Shown: piece by piece, positions 49,595-57,958 of the stretch
Layout of the letters: each line of letters begins with the position of its first letter
Numbering within the stretch: the first letter of the stretch is position 1
Source: an uncultured Clostridium sp.
Lineage (GTDB): Bacteria > Bacillota > Clostridia > Clostridiales > Clostridiaceae
Direction of reading: 5' to 3'
NCBI GenBank assembly: GCA_900548455.1
Contig: URKQ01000015.1
Coordinates: 1-64,000, forward strand
Length of the DNA stretch: 64,000 bases
The notes under the pieces: generated by a model
What the model saw: the letters and a program-made list of their open reading frames with translations, nothing else
What the model was told of the DNA's origin: nothing
Databases searched by the model: none
Program-made: the position numbers and the translations under genes

Positions 49595-51379
49595 TTATTC
49601 TTTATTATTTTCAGCAAATTGACTATTATATAACTTATAGTAAAGTCCCTGCCTATCAATAAGTTCCTCATGGGTACCTGTTTCCTTAATATCTCCATCT
49701 TGCATATAGATTATCATATCTGCATCTTTAATCGTTGATAGCCTATGTGCAATTACAAAACTAGTTCTTCCCTTCATTAGGTTTCCCATAGCTTTTTGAA
49801 TTAATACTTCTGTTCTAGTATCAACAGAACTTGTAGCTTCATCGAGTATCATTATAGGAGCATCAGACAAAATTGCACGAGCAATAGTAATTAATTGACG
49901 TTGCCCCTGGGCAATATTAGTAGCACCTTCTTGTAGTATCATATTATACCCTCCTGGAAGAGTCTTTATAAAACCATCTATATGTGCTGCCTTTGCTGCT
50001 TCTATAACTTCTTCATCTGTCGCCGTTAATCTTCCATACCGAATATTTTCTTTTATTGTTCCCTCAAAAAGCCATGCATCTTGCAGTACCATTCCAAAAA
50101 TCTCTCGAAGTTTAGTACGCTTCATTTCTTTAATATCTACTCCGTCAATTTTTATATTTCCATGATTAACATCATAGAATCTTAAAAGTAAATTAATTAA
50201 TGTAGTTTTACCCGCTCCTGTAGGCCCAACTATTGCTACCTTACTTCCTGGATTAACCTTTAAATTAACATCCTGCATTAAATACTTATAGGGTAAATAT
50301 CCAAACTTAACATGTTCAAATTCAACTCCACCTTTAATTTCATCCGGATATTTAGGTGATTCACTCTCAGGAATCTCTTCTTTTTCATCCAAAAACTCAA
50401 AAATGCGAGAACCAGCTGCAGCTGTAGACTGTAGTACATTAGAAATTTGAACAGTTTGGTTTATAGGTTGTGAAAACTGTCTTAAATATTGAATAAAAGA
50501 TTGAATCATACCAATTGACATTTTTCCATTAATAACCAGAATACCACTTGCAACTGCTACTCCTACATAACCTAAATTTGTCATAGCTTGAGTAAGCGGC
50601 ATAAGTGTGCTTGTTAAAAATTGTGATTTCCATCCACTTGAATAAAGTTCATGATTTGTGTTCTTGAAACTATCAATTACATCTTCCTCTTTACCAAATG
50701 CACTTATAACATTATGCCCAGTATACATTTCCTCTACGTATCCATTAATTTCACCTAATGTATTCTGTTGCTGAATAAAATATTTTTGTGCAGATTTTGC
50801 AATTTTCATAGAAATAATTAAAGCAACAGGCACAGTTATTACCCCTATTAAAGTTAATATTGGGCTAATTACAATCATCATAATAAAAATAAATATTAAA
50901 GAAGTAAATGCAGTTATAATTTGATCAATACTTTGCTGTATTGAATTTGATACAATATCTATATCATTTGTAATTCTACTAAGAATATCACCATATGTAT
51001 TAGTATCAAAATAATTTAAAGGTAATTTTTTTAATTTTTCATCTACCTTATTCCTCAAATCAAATACTGTTCTTTGAGAAACCTTAACCATAATATAAAT
51101 ACCCAAATATTTAAATACTGCATACAAAATATAAACAATAGATAATATTATTAATATAGTTATAAAAGACCTTATACCACTATTTGACACAGTATTATCA
51201 ATTATCAACTTGGTCATAGCATCTGTAGCTTTACCTAAAATAAATGGTGCCAAACTGTTAAACATTGAAGCAAGTGCAATTAATATAACTGAAGCATACA
51301 ATCCCTTTTTATAGGGATTCATATACCTTAGTAACCTACCAAAGACTATCTTAAAGTCTACTTCTTTTTTATCACTCAT
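49595..51379 (-). CDS. ABC exporter half-transporter (canonical subunit)
   Basis: A 594-residue protein with six membrane helices followed by an ATP-binding domain: Walker A GPTGAGKTTLI, Q loop GMVLQDAWLF, Walker B PIMILDEATSSVD with the catalytic Glu, and H loop SFVIAHRLST. Its ABC signature is AQGQRQ instead of SGGQ. Paired with the preceding gene it makes a heterodimeric exporter, like BmrCD or TM287/288. The start lies two bases past the stop of its partner, with AAGGAGGA inside that partner's end. Multidrug efflux is likely. Confidence 0.95.
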   Translation of the reverse strand: MSDKKEVDFKIVFGRLLRYMNPYKKGLYASVILIALASMFNSLAPFILGKATDAMTKLIIDNTVSNSGIRSFITILIILSIVYILYAVFKYLGIYIMVKVSQRTVFDLRNKVDEKLKKLPLNYFDTNTYGDILSRITNDIDIVSNSIQQSIDQIITAFTSLIFIFIMMIVISPILTLIGVITVPVALIISMKIAKSAQKYFIQQQNTLGEINGYVEEMYTGHNVISAFGKEEDVIDSFKNTNHELYSSGWKSQFLTSTLMPLTQAMTNLGYVGVAVASGILVINGKMSIGMIQSFIQYLRQFSQPINQTVQISNVLQSTAAAGSRIFEFLDEKEEIPESESPKYPDEIKGGVEFEHVKFGYLPYKYLMQDVNLKVNPGSKVAIVGPTGAGKTTLINLLLRFYDVNHGNIKIDGVDIKEMKRTKLREIFGMVLQDAWLFEGTIKENIRYGRLTATDEEVIEAAKAAHIDGFIKTLPGGYNMILQEGATNIAQGQRQLITIARAILSDAPIMILDEATSSVDTRTEVLIQKAMGNLMKGRTSFVIAHRLSTIKDADMIIYMQDGDIKETGTHEELIDRQGLYYKLYNSQFAENNKE

Positions 51380-51381
51380 CG

Positions 51382-53112
51382 TTAAGCTTCCTCCTTGGTA
51401 AGTTGTGAATACACAATTTCCTTATAAACATCACAGGAGTTAAGTAATTCTTCATGAGTACCAATTCCAACGCATGCTCCATCTTCAAGAACAATAATTC
51501 TTGTAGCATTCATAATTGTGCTAACACGTTGAGCCACTAAAATAACTGTAGAATCCTTTGCTTCATTAAATAAAGCCTTTCTTAAAGCTGCATCAGTCTT
51601 AAAATCAAGAGCTGAAAAACTATCATCAAAAATGTATATTTCAGGTTTTCGAACAATAGCTCTAGCAATTGCAAGTCTTTGTCTTTGACCTCCTGATACA
51701 TTTGACCCACCCTGGGCTATTGGAGATTGAAATTGCCCTTCTTTTGCAGTTACAAATTCATAAGATTGAGCAATTTTAACAGCTTCAACTACTCTATCTT
51801 GATCTGCATTTTTATCTCCAAATTTAATATTGCTGGAGATGGTTCCTTTAAACAGAAAAGCTTTTTGTGGTACAAGGCCTATTTTACTTCTCAAATATTC
51901 TATATCATAATCTTTTATATTTACACCATCTATAAGAATTTCTCCTCGCTGAATATCATAAAAACGAGGTATTAAATTTATAAGAGTAGATTTACCACAT
52001 CCAGTACTACCTATAATAGCTGTGACTTCACCAGGTTTTGATTCAAAACTAATACCTTTAATTGCAGGTTCATCGGAATCGTGAAATTCAAACCAAACAT
52101 TATTAAAAACTACATGACCTCTCTCTGTTGTAGTTGTAATAGGATTTTCTTTATTTTTAATTACAGATTCCTTATCTAGCACATCATTAATTCTTCCAGC
52201 TGATACTGCTGCTCTAGGGTACATAACAAATACCATTGATAACATCATAACGGACATCATAATTTGCATTACATATTGTATAACAGCTATAACATCACCT
52301 ATTAATATTCCATTTGCAGAATACAAAACTTGATAACCACCAAATCCTAACAATGCTACTGTAGTAGCAAAAAGCACAATTGAAAGAAGTGGAGTCATTA
52401 AACCTATTACATGGTTCATTTTTATTGAATTATTCATAAAGTCTTTGTTCACTTCATAAAATCTCTGTGTCTCATATTCTTCAGTTCCAAATGCACGAGC
52501 AACTCTTATCCCAGTAAGTTTTTCACGAGTTACTAAATTAATCTTATCAATCTTATCTTGCATCTTTTCAGAAAGAGGTGTTGCAAACTTTCCAATTAAA
52601 AGCACAACAATAATCATTACTGGCATAGAAATAAGCAGAATCATTGACATGGTTCTACTTTTAGCAAAAGCCATGATAATACCACCAACACACATAAATG
52701 GAGCCATCAAACTAACTCTTAAAAGCATATTTATAAAAGTTTGTATTTGAATAATATCATTATTAGTCCTTGTTATAAGAGATGATGTTGAAAACTCCTC
52801 AAATTCAGTTTCAGAAAAATATTGTATTTTCCCAAACACCTTACTTCTAACATTTCTACCAAGCCCTATTGAAATACGTGCTGAAAAAAAACCTGTAGCT
52901 ACATTACATACAGCTCCTATAAATACAAATATTAACATTATTCCACCAATATCAACTATTCTTGGAATATCCCCATTAGGAATTGCTTCATTTATTATTA
53001 TAGATAAATAGGCTGGAAGAGCTAAACTAGATAGAACATTACCTATTACCGTTACTACTGTAAAAAACAGTCCTAATTTGAAGGCCTTTAATTCTTTAAG
53101 CATCTTAAGCAC
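51382..53112 (-). CDS. ABC exporter half-transporter (degenerate subunit)
   Basis: A 576-residue partner with six membrane helices and a nucleotide domain: Walker A GSTGCGKSTLI, a full SGGQRQRLAIARAI signature, but Walker B is IYIFDDSFSALD with Asp for the catalytic Glu, and the H loop is LVAQRVST with Gln for His. This is the pattern of a heterodimer with one weak ATP site and one active site that combines this subunit's signature with the partner's Walker motifs. The start is GTG with AGGAGGT seven bases ahead. Downstream of the MerR gene. Confidence 0.95.
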   Translation of the reverse strand: MLKMLKELKAFKLGLFFTVVTVIGNVLSSLALPAYLSIIINEAIPNGDIPRIVDIGGIMLIFVFIGAVCNVATGFFSARISIGLGRNVRSKVFGKIQYFSETEFEEFSTSSLITRTNNDIIQIQTFINMLLRVSLMAPFMCVGGIIMAFAKSRTMSMILLISMPVMIIVVLLIGKFATPLSEKMQDKIDKINLVTREKLTGIRVARAFGTEEYETQRFYEVNKDFMNNSIKMNHVIGLMTPLLSIVLFATTVALLGFGGYQVLYSANGILIGDVIAVIQYVMQIMMSVMMLSMVFVMYPRAAVSAGRINDVLDKESVIKNKENPITTTTERGHVVFNNVWFEFHDSDEPAIKGISFESKPGEVTAIIGSTGCGKSTLINLIPRFYDIQRGEILIDGVNIKDYDIEYLRSKIGLVPQKAFLFKGTISSNIKFGDKNADQDRVVEAVKIAQSYEFVTAKEGQFQSPIAQGGSNVSGGQRQRLAIARAIVRKPEIYIFDDSFSALDFKTDAALRKALFNEAKDSTVILVAQRVSTIMNATRIIVLEDGACVGIGTHEELLNSCDVYKEIVYSQLTKEEA

Positions 53113-53213
53113 GGAAGTTACCTCCTAAATTTTAATATTAAGAAAAAACTACTGAAAAATTTTCTTGAATATATGGTAACCTTTTAAAATACCTTTTATA
53201 CTTAAAAATATCT

Positions 53214-54041
53214 TTATAACCTATCTATTGAACTTTCTACTTGAATTGAAACTTTTATTATATAGTTATTCATATTTTTAGCTACAACTGCATCATGCAT
53301 TACTTCCTCATATGCAGCCCCTACTATTCTTAATGAATTTTCATCTATAAATCTTTCCATACTTTTATAAAGATTGGGCAATTCATCATAATAGCCATGG
53401 AGATATGAAGTTACATATAAACCCTTAAGTTTAACACAAACTTTCTTATCTACAGTATTTTTATTTACTTTTATAAAGTAGTAGCTGTAATTACTATAAT
53501 TTTTCTTTTCAAGGTTTTCTTTACTTATAATAGCTCCAACAGGATACCCTATGTTTAAGTTTTTTTCATAGCAATAATCTAAAAGAGCAATATAATTTTC
53601 CATATCATAAGAGTCCTTAGAATTATCCACTGGATCGCTTAATAAAATATAGTCTTCACTTTGCTGTTCTAACTCAATTTTATTGGTACTAATCCTTCCT
53701 TCCTTTATAATACTAATTTTATTTAACATAACTTCTTGCTTCTTTTGAAGTTTAAGAATTTCCTTTTCCATTTCATTTATCTCATATTCAAAAAGCTCAA
53801 TGATATTCTCAGGGTTTCTTTTATCTAAAAATCCCTTAATGTTTTTTAAAGGCATTCCTATATCTTTTAAAATACGAATCACATCAAAAACTTCTAACTG
53901 ATATTCAGAATAATATCTATATCCATTGGATAAAACCTTTTCTGGCTTAAAAAGATCTATATCATCATAGTGAAAAAGCGTTTTCTTATTTATATTACAT
54001 AGCTTTGCAAATTCACCTGTAGTAAAATACTTAATACTCAC
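53214..54041 (-). CDS. MerR family multidrug regulator
   Basis: A 275-residue regulator: MerR helix-turn-helix (YFTTGEFAKLCNINKKTLFH and YDDIDLFKPEKVLSNGYRYY), dimerisation helix (EYEINEMEKEILKLQKKQEV), then a GyrI-like ligand domain at residues 120-275, as in BmrR. It faces the MATE gene, whose promoter has a 19-base spacer with a dyad, so it probably activates that pump on binding a drug. It may also control the ABC exporter genes downstream of it. The start appears to be GTG. Confidence 0.92.
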   Translation of the reverse strand: MSIKYFTTGEFAKLCNINKKTLFHYDDIDLFKPEKVLSNGYRYYSEYQLEVFDVIRILKDIGMPLKNIKGFLDKRNPENIIELFEYEINEMEKEILKLQKKQEVMLNKISIIKEGRISTNKIELEQQSEDYILLSDPVDNSKDSYDMENYIALLDYCYEKNLNIGYPVGAIISKENLEKKNYSNYSYYFIKVNKNTVDKKVCVKLKGLYVTSYLHGYYDELPNLYKSMERFIDENSLRIVGAAYEEVMHDAVVAKNMNNYIIKVSIQVESSIDRL

Positions 54042-54059
54042 TCATTATCCATCTCCTTC

Positions 54060-54090
54060 TTGACTATCCTGTAACAGGATACCTTATTAT
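54060..54090 (+). promoter_or_regulatory. MerR-type promoter of the MATE gene
   Basis: TTGACT (54060-54065) and TATTAT (54085-54090) are 19 bases apart, two longer than optimal. The spacer contains the perfect dyad ATCCTGT-a-ACAGGAT (54066-54080). This is the classic layout in which a MerR protein twists the DNA to activate. Confidence 0.85.
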
Positions 54091-54124
54091 AAAGTAAGCT
54101 AAAGAAAAAAACAAGGAGGCCTCC

Positions 54125-55477
54125 ATGGAAAATGCATTAAATAAGAAAGTTACTTTTAAATCCTTACTAAAATATACCTTCCCTTCAGTTATAATGATGG
54201 TGTTTTTTTCACTCTATACTATTGTAGACGGTATATTTATTTCTAGATTTATTGGATCTGATGCCCTATCATCAGCTAATATTGTTTATCCTGTAATCAG
54301 TATCTTAATTGGAATTGGAATCATGTTCGCTACAGGTGGAAGCGCTATTGTAGCAAAGTATATGGGAGAAAATAAGAATAAAGAAGCTAGAGAAAGTTTT
54401 TCTTTAATAACTCTCACCGCTTTAATTGTAGGATGTATTATTGCTATTATTTCTATTTTATTTATTAAAGATATTATTTATATGCTAGGCTCAACTGAAA
54501 ATTTATATAAACACTGTTATTCTTATCTATTTACAATGCTTATTTTTACACCATGTATAATTCTAAAAATGTTCTTTGATTACTTTTTAATTACAGCTGG
54601 AGCTGCAAATCTTGGACTTATAAGTTCCACTGCTGGTGGTGTTGTAAATATAATTTTAGATTACATATTCATAGTAAAGTTAAACATGGGAATTGAAGGC
54701 GCAGCTCTTGGAACATGTATAGGATATGCTCTCCCATCTTTAATTGGTATACTTTACTTCTGTAAAAAAAGCAATATGTTGCACTTTGTTAAACCAAAGG
54801 TAAACCTTAGAATTATCAAGGATAGCTGTATTAATGGTTCATCTGAAATGGTAACTCAACTATCTTCTGCCGTAACTACATTTTTATATAATATAACTAT
54901 GCTTAAATTCTTAGGTGAAGATGGAGTTGCTGCTATAACTATAATTTTATATGTTTCATTTTTACTTAATGCGGCCTACCTTGGATTCACTTCAGGTGTA
55001 TCTCCTCGTATAAGTTATAATTATGGAAGTCAAGATGAAGCACAACTTGAAAAACTTATTAAATATAGTTATTTAACTGTGATAATTTTTGGTGTTATTA
55101 CCTTTATTATATCAAGATTTTCATCAGAATTTTTGGTTACAACTTTTGCAGCAAAAGGAACTACCCTATTTGACATAACATTAAGAGGATTTATAATCTT
55201 CTCCTTTAGCTTCATAGTAAGTGGAATAAATATTTTTACTTCAGGTATGTTCACAGCATTTTCTGATGGAAAAACTTCAGCCTTACTTTCATTACTTAGA
55301 ACGTTAATATTGTTTGTAATTGGTATTGTCACCTTACCATATATACTAGGTGTTGATGGAGTATGGCTTGTAGTTCCATTTGTAGAATTTACAACACTAA
55401 TTTTCTCTTTTGGATTTTTATATAAATATAGAAACAAATATATGTACGCAAACCTATTTAACCGATGTACTAACTAA
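54125..55477 (+). CDS. MATE family efflux transporter
   Basis: A 450-residue, twelve-helix MATE exporter: FPSVIMMVFFSLYTIVDGIF, then IGIMFATGGSAIVAKYMGEN, and the second repeat starting at about residue 230 with NGSSEMVTQLSSAVTTFLYN. MATE proteins export cationic drugs by Na or H antiport. AAGGAGG precedes the ATG. It is divergent from the MerR gene with a MerR-type promoter in the gap, so expression should be drug-induced. Confidence 0.94.
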   Translation: MENALNKKVTFKSLLKYTFPSVIMMVFFSLYTIVDGIFISRFIGSDALSSANIVYPVISILIGIGIMFATGGSAIVAKYMGENKNKEARESFSLITLTALIVGCIIAIISILFIKDIIYMLGSTENLYKHCYSYLFTMLIFTPCIILKMFFDYFLITAGAANLGLISSTAGGVVNIILDYIFIVKLNMGIEGAALGTCIGYALPSLIGILYFCKKSNMLHFVKPKVNLRIIKDSCINGSSEMVTQLSSAVTTFLYNITMLKFLGEDGVAAITIILYVSFLLNAAYLGFTSGVSPRISYNYGSQDEAQLEKLIKYSYLTVIIFGVITFIISRFSSEFLVTTFAAKGTTLFDITLRGFIIFSFSFIVSGINIFTSGMFTAFSDGKTSALLSLLRTLILFVIGIVTLPYILGVDGVWLVVPFVEFTTLIFSFGFLYKYRNKYMYANLFNRCTN

Positions 55478-55490
55478 AAACTCTATAACT

Positions 55491-55527
55491 AAAGTCCTCC
55501 TAATTATCCAGATTAGGAGGACTTTTT
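55491..55527. terminator. Bidirectional terminator
   Basis: Arms AAAGTCCTCCTAAT and ATTAGGAGGACTTT with seven-base loop, between the convergent MATE and methyltransferase genes. Confidence 0.9.
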
Positions 55528-55532
55528 ATAAA

Positions 55533-56165
55533 TTAAACTCTTTTGCTAGCTACTAAAACACCAACTAGAGGATGTAATTGATGTACCTCAATATTAAAAT
55601 TTAATTCTGAAAAACATTTAATTAACTCTTCAACCTTTGATGGTTGATCACCACCCGGTCCATAGCCAATTTCATCGTATTCATCTTCATACTTATCTGG
55701 ATTCTCAAAAAACATTAAATCACCTATGACAATAGTTTGTAAGCTCTGTCCACCTATATAAATCATCTTTTCAATTGCCTTCTTCTTTTCTTGTAAATTC
55801 AAGTGATGTAATGCGTAATTTGAAATTATTTTACTAATCCCCTTTTCCTTCAAATCAACATTTTTATCAGGCTCATCAAAGGTTCCAATAAAAAATTCAA
55901 CATTTTGTCTATCTTCCTCACTAGCATTTTCGGTTGATTGTCTAATCATTCCTTCACTTATATCAATCCCAATACCATATTTTATAGAATTGGAAAGTTC
56001 AATAATTTGTTTACCTGTACCACATCCCATATCTAAAATAATATCGTTTACACTTGGATTGACTAATTCACTTACCAATTTAGCTGACCTATATCTCCAA
56101 ATATAGTTATCAGTCACATATTCCTTACTTGCATTATCAAATCTTTCTTTTACACTATTATCCAT
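55533..56165 (-). CDS. Class I SAM-dependent methyltransferase
   Basis: A 210-residue methyltransferase: motif I IILDMGCGTGKQIIELSNSI, GIDISEGMIRQSTENASEED, and the motif IV region IISNYALHHLNLQEKKKAIE. The C-terminal third has acidic DKYEDEYDEIGYGPGGDQPS. This is the UbiE/YcgJ-like group of small-molecule methylases. GGGGGAAATGAA precedes the ATG. Acceptor unknown. Confidence 0.9.
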   Translation of the reverse strand: MDNSVKERFDNASKEYVTDNYIWRYRSAKLVSELVNPSVNDIILDMGCGTGKQIIELSNSIKYGIGIDISEGMIRQSTENASEEDRQNVEFFIGTFDEPDKNVDLKEKGISKIISNYALHHLNLQEKKKAIEKMIYIGGQSLQTIVIGDLMFFENPDKYEDEYDEIGYGPGGDQPSKVEELIKCFSELNFNIEVHQLHPLVGVLVASKRV

Positions 56166-56402
56166 TTCATTTCCCCCTATTTTTCTTTTAATCTACATAA
56201 ATTCCTTTATTATTATTTTACCCTATAATGCCATCAATGTGATAAAATAACTAAAAAAAATTTTAAAAGTAGCTTCAATAACTGAGACTCCTTAATTAAA
56301 CTAACTTACGATACTATGGTTCCTTATTATTGGTATTATCATCTAATACTATAGATATTCACCTTCAGGCAGAACATGGTTTTAACTTTTTTACGGAAAG
56401 CA
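56166..56402. other. Spacer without a gene
   Basis: The part of the 367-base gap before the XRE promoter shows short open frames only and no family I can support. Confidence 0.4.
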
Positions 56403-56522
56403 TTGACTTTGAATGTAAAGCTAACTATACTTTTAGATGTAAAGTTAATTTTACATTAGCAATATTATTAATTAGCAAAAGAGGTGGATTATAATTTTAA
56501 ATGTAAAGCAAACTATACTTTG
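56403..56522 (+). promoter_or_regulatory. XRE promoter with three operator-like repeats
   Basis: TTGACT (56403-56408) and TATACT (56426-56431) are 17 bases apart. TGTAAAGCTAACTATACTTT at 56414-56433 recurs as TGTAAAGCAAACTATACTTT at 56502-56521, and a palindrome ATGTAAA-n6-TTTACAT lies at 56437-56456. These look like sites for the XRE regulator encoded next, overlapping both the -10 box and the ribosome site region. Confidence 0.75.
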
Positions 56523-56532
56523 GAGGGTGATT

Positions 56533-56730
56533 ATGAATAATATTATTAAAGAATTACGAAGACAAAATAATATGACACAGGAAGAACTTGCTACATCCTG
56601 TGGAGTTAGTAGGCAAACGATTATTTCATTAGAAAATGGTAAATATAATCCATCTATATATTTAGCTCATAAAATAGCTGTAATATTTGATAGCCCAATT
56701 GAAAAAGTATTTATTTTTGAGGAGGAATAA
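56533..56730 (+). CDS. Small XRE family regulator
   Basis: A 65-residue single-domain helix-turn-helix protein: IIKELRRQNNMTQEELATSC, GVSRQTIISLENGKYNPSIY, LAHKIAVIFDSPIEKVF. It is the YozG/Cro-like type often found in front of small membrane proteins and ABC exporters. The ATG has TTTGGAGGGTGAT upstream. It should bind the repeated sequence in its own promoter and control the following three genes. Confidence 0.93.
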   Translation: MNNIIKELRRQNNMTQEELATSCGVSRQTIISLENGKYNPSIYLAHKIAVIFDSPIEKVFIFEEE

Positions 56731-56732
56731 TT

Positions 56733-57152
56733 ATGAAATATATGAAGAAAAATTTAGTGTTTAGTGTGATTATGTTAGTTATAGGAATTGGGTTGCTCAT
56801 AAGTGGCTTTGTTATTGAAGGAAATGGGAATGGTGCTAATCCAATGTTTTTTGGTTTAGGATGTGGGTTAGTCGCAGCAGGCTTAGCTAATACAATTCAA
56901 ATATTATTAGCATTAAAAGATCCTAAGAAATGTGAAAATATAGAGTTAATTAAAACAGAAGAAAGAACTATGTTTTTAAGGGAGAAAAATAATAGTACCG
57001 TATATTCAATATTCATTTATGTAGAGTGTGCAATAGTTATAATTGCAAGCTTTTTAGAATATTGGACTATTTCCAAAGTTTTATCATTATTATTAATTGC
57101 AAAATTAATAACATGGATGATAGTTGGAACAATTAATGGAAAGAAGTATTAA
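56733..57152 (+). CDS. Four-helix membrane protein next to XRE/ABC
   Basis: A 139-residue protein with about four membrane helices (VFSVIMLVIGIGLLISGFVI, FFGLGCGLVAAGLANTIQIL, IFIYVECAIVIIASFLEYWT, LSLLLIAKLITWMIVGTI) and a charged loop. It resembles the small DUF6442/DUF2178-like membrane proteins that accompany such regulators. GAGGAGGAAT precedes the ATG, two bases past the XRE stop. Likely accessory to the ABC exporter or an immunity-type protein (inference). Confidence 0.82.
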   Translation: MKYMKKNLVFSVIMLVIGIGLLISGFVIEGNGNGANPMFFGLGCGLVAAGLANTIQILLALKDPKKCENIELIKTEERTMFLREKNNSTVYSIFIYVECAIVIIASFLEYWTISKVLSLLLIAKLITWMIVGTINGKKY

Positions 57153-57251
57153 ATGAAGTTTTGGATTCAAAAATAAATTTTTAAGAGTAGGCTTTTTAAA
57201 TATATATTAAAGAAAATTTGAATTATTTTTATATAAAGGAATGGTGAAATT

Positions 57252-57956
57252 ATGTTAGAGGTAAGTAATGTAACTAAAAAGTATGGTAAAGTTATAGCTA
57301 ATAGTGATATAAATTTTCAAGTTAATAATGGAGAAATAACAGTGTTATTAGGACCAAATGGAGCAGGGAAATCTACCATAATAAAGTGTATTTGTGGGCT
57401 TTTAAGATTTGATGGAAAAATATCTATAGACGGGATTGAAAACAGAGATTTAGAAGCTAAGGCAAGAATTGGCTATGTACCAGAAATACCAGTGCTTTAC
57501 GATATGCTTACAGTAGAAGAGCATCTTGAGTTTATTGCTAGAGGATATAACCTTGAAAATTGGATAGAATATGGGGACGAGCTTTTAAGAAGGTTTGAAC
57601 TTGATGATAAGAGAACTAAGTTTGGAAAAGAGTTATCAAAGGGAATGCAACAAAAGGTAAGTATTTGTTGTGCATTACTGCATAAACCAAAGGTAATAAT
57701 TTTTGATGAACCTTTAGTTGGACTAGATCCTCACGCTATAAAGAGTTTAAAGGAAATAATATTAGAACTAAAATCACAGGGAATATCTATGGTAATAAGT
57801 ACTCATATGATAGATAGTGTAGAGGATTATTGGGATGTAGCTCATATAATGATAAACGGTAAAATTGCAGCTACAAAATGTAAAGAGGAAAGTGAAAACT
57901 CTAATAAAAGCCTTGAGGAATTATTTTTTAATATAACTGAAGGAAAGGGTGAGTAA
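57252..57956 (+). CDS. ABC transporter ATP-binding protein
   Basis: A 234-residue ATPase: Walker A LLGPNGAGKSTIIKCI, Q loop near IGYVPEIPVLYDML, signature LSKGMQQKVSICCALL, Walker B KVIIFDEPLVGLDP, H loop MVISTHMIDS. The LSKGMQQK signature and length are typical of ABC-2-type or antimicrobial-peptide exporters. It overlaps nothing but is two bases from the permease gene. AAAGGAATGGTG precedes the ATG. Confidence 0.95.
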   Translation: MLEVSNVTKKYGKVIANSDINFQVNNGEITVLLGPNGAGKSTIIKCICGLLRFDGKISIDGIENRDLEAKARIGYVPEIPVLYDMLTVEEHLEFIARGYNLENWIEYGDELLRRFELDDKRTKFGKELSKGMQQKVSICCALLHKPKVIIFDEPLVGLDPHAIKSLKEIILELKSQGISMVISTHMIDSVEDYWDVAHIMINGKIAATKCKEESENSNKSLEELFFNITEGKGE

Positions 57957-57958
57957 TT

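Noticed and set aside
55069..55437. Minus-strand frame of 122 codons in the MATE gene
   Set aside because: Shadow of the transporter; low complexity and no start signals.
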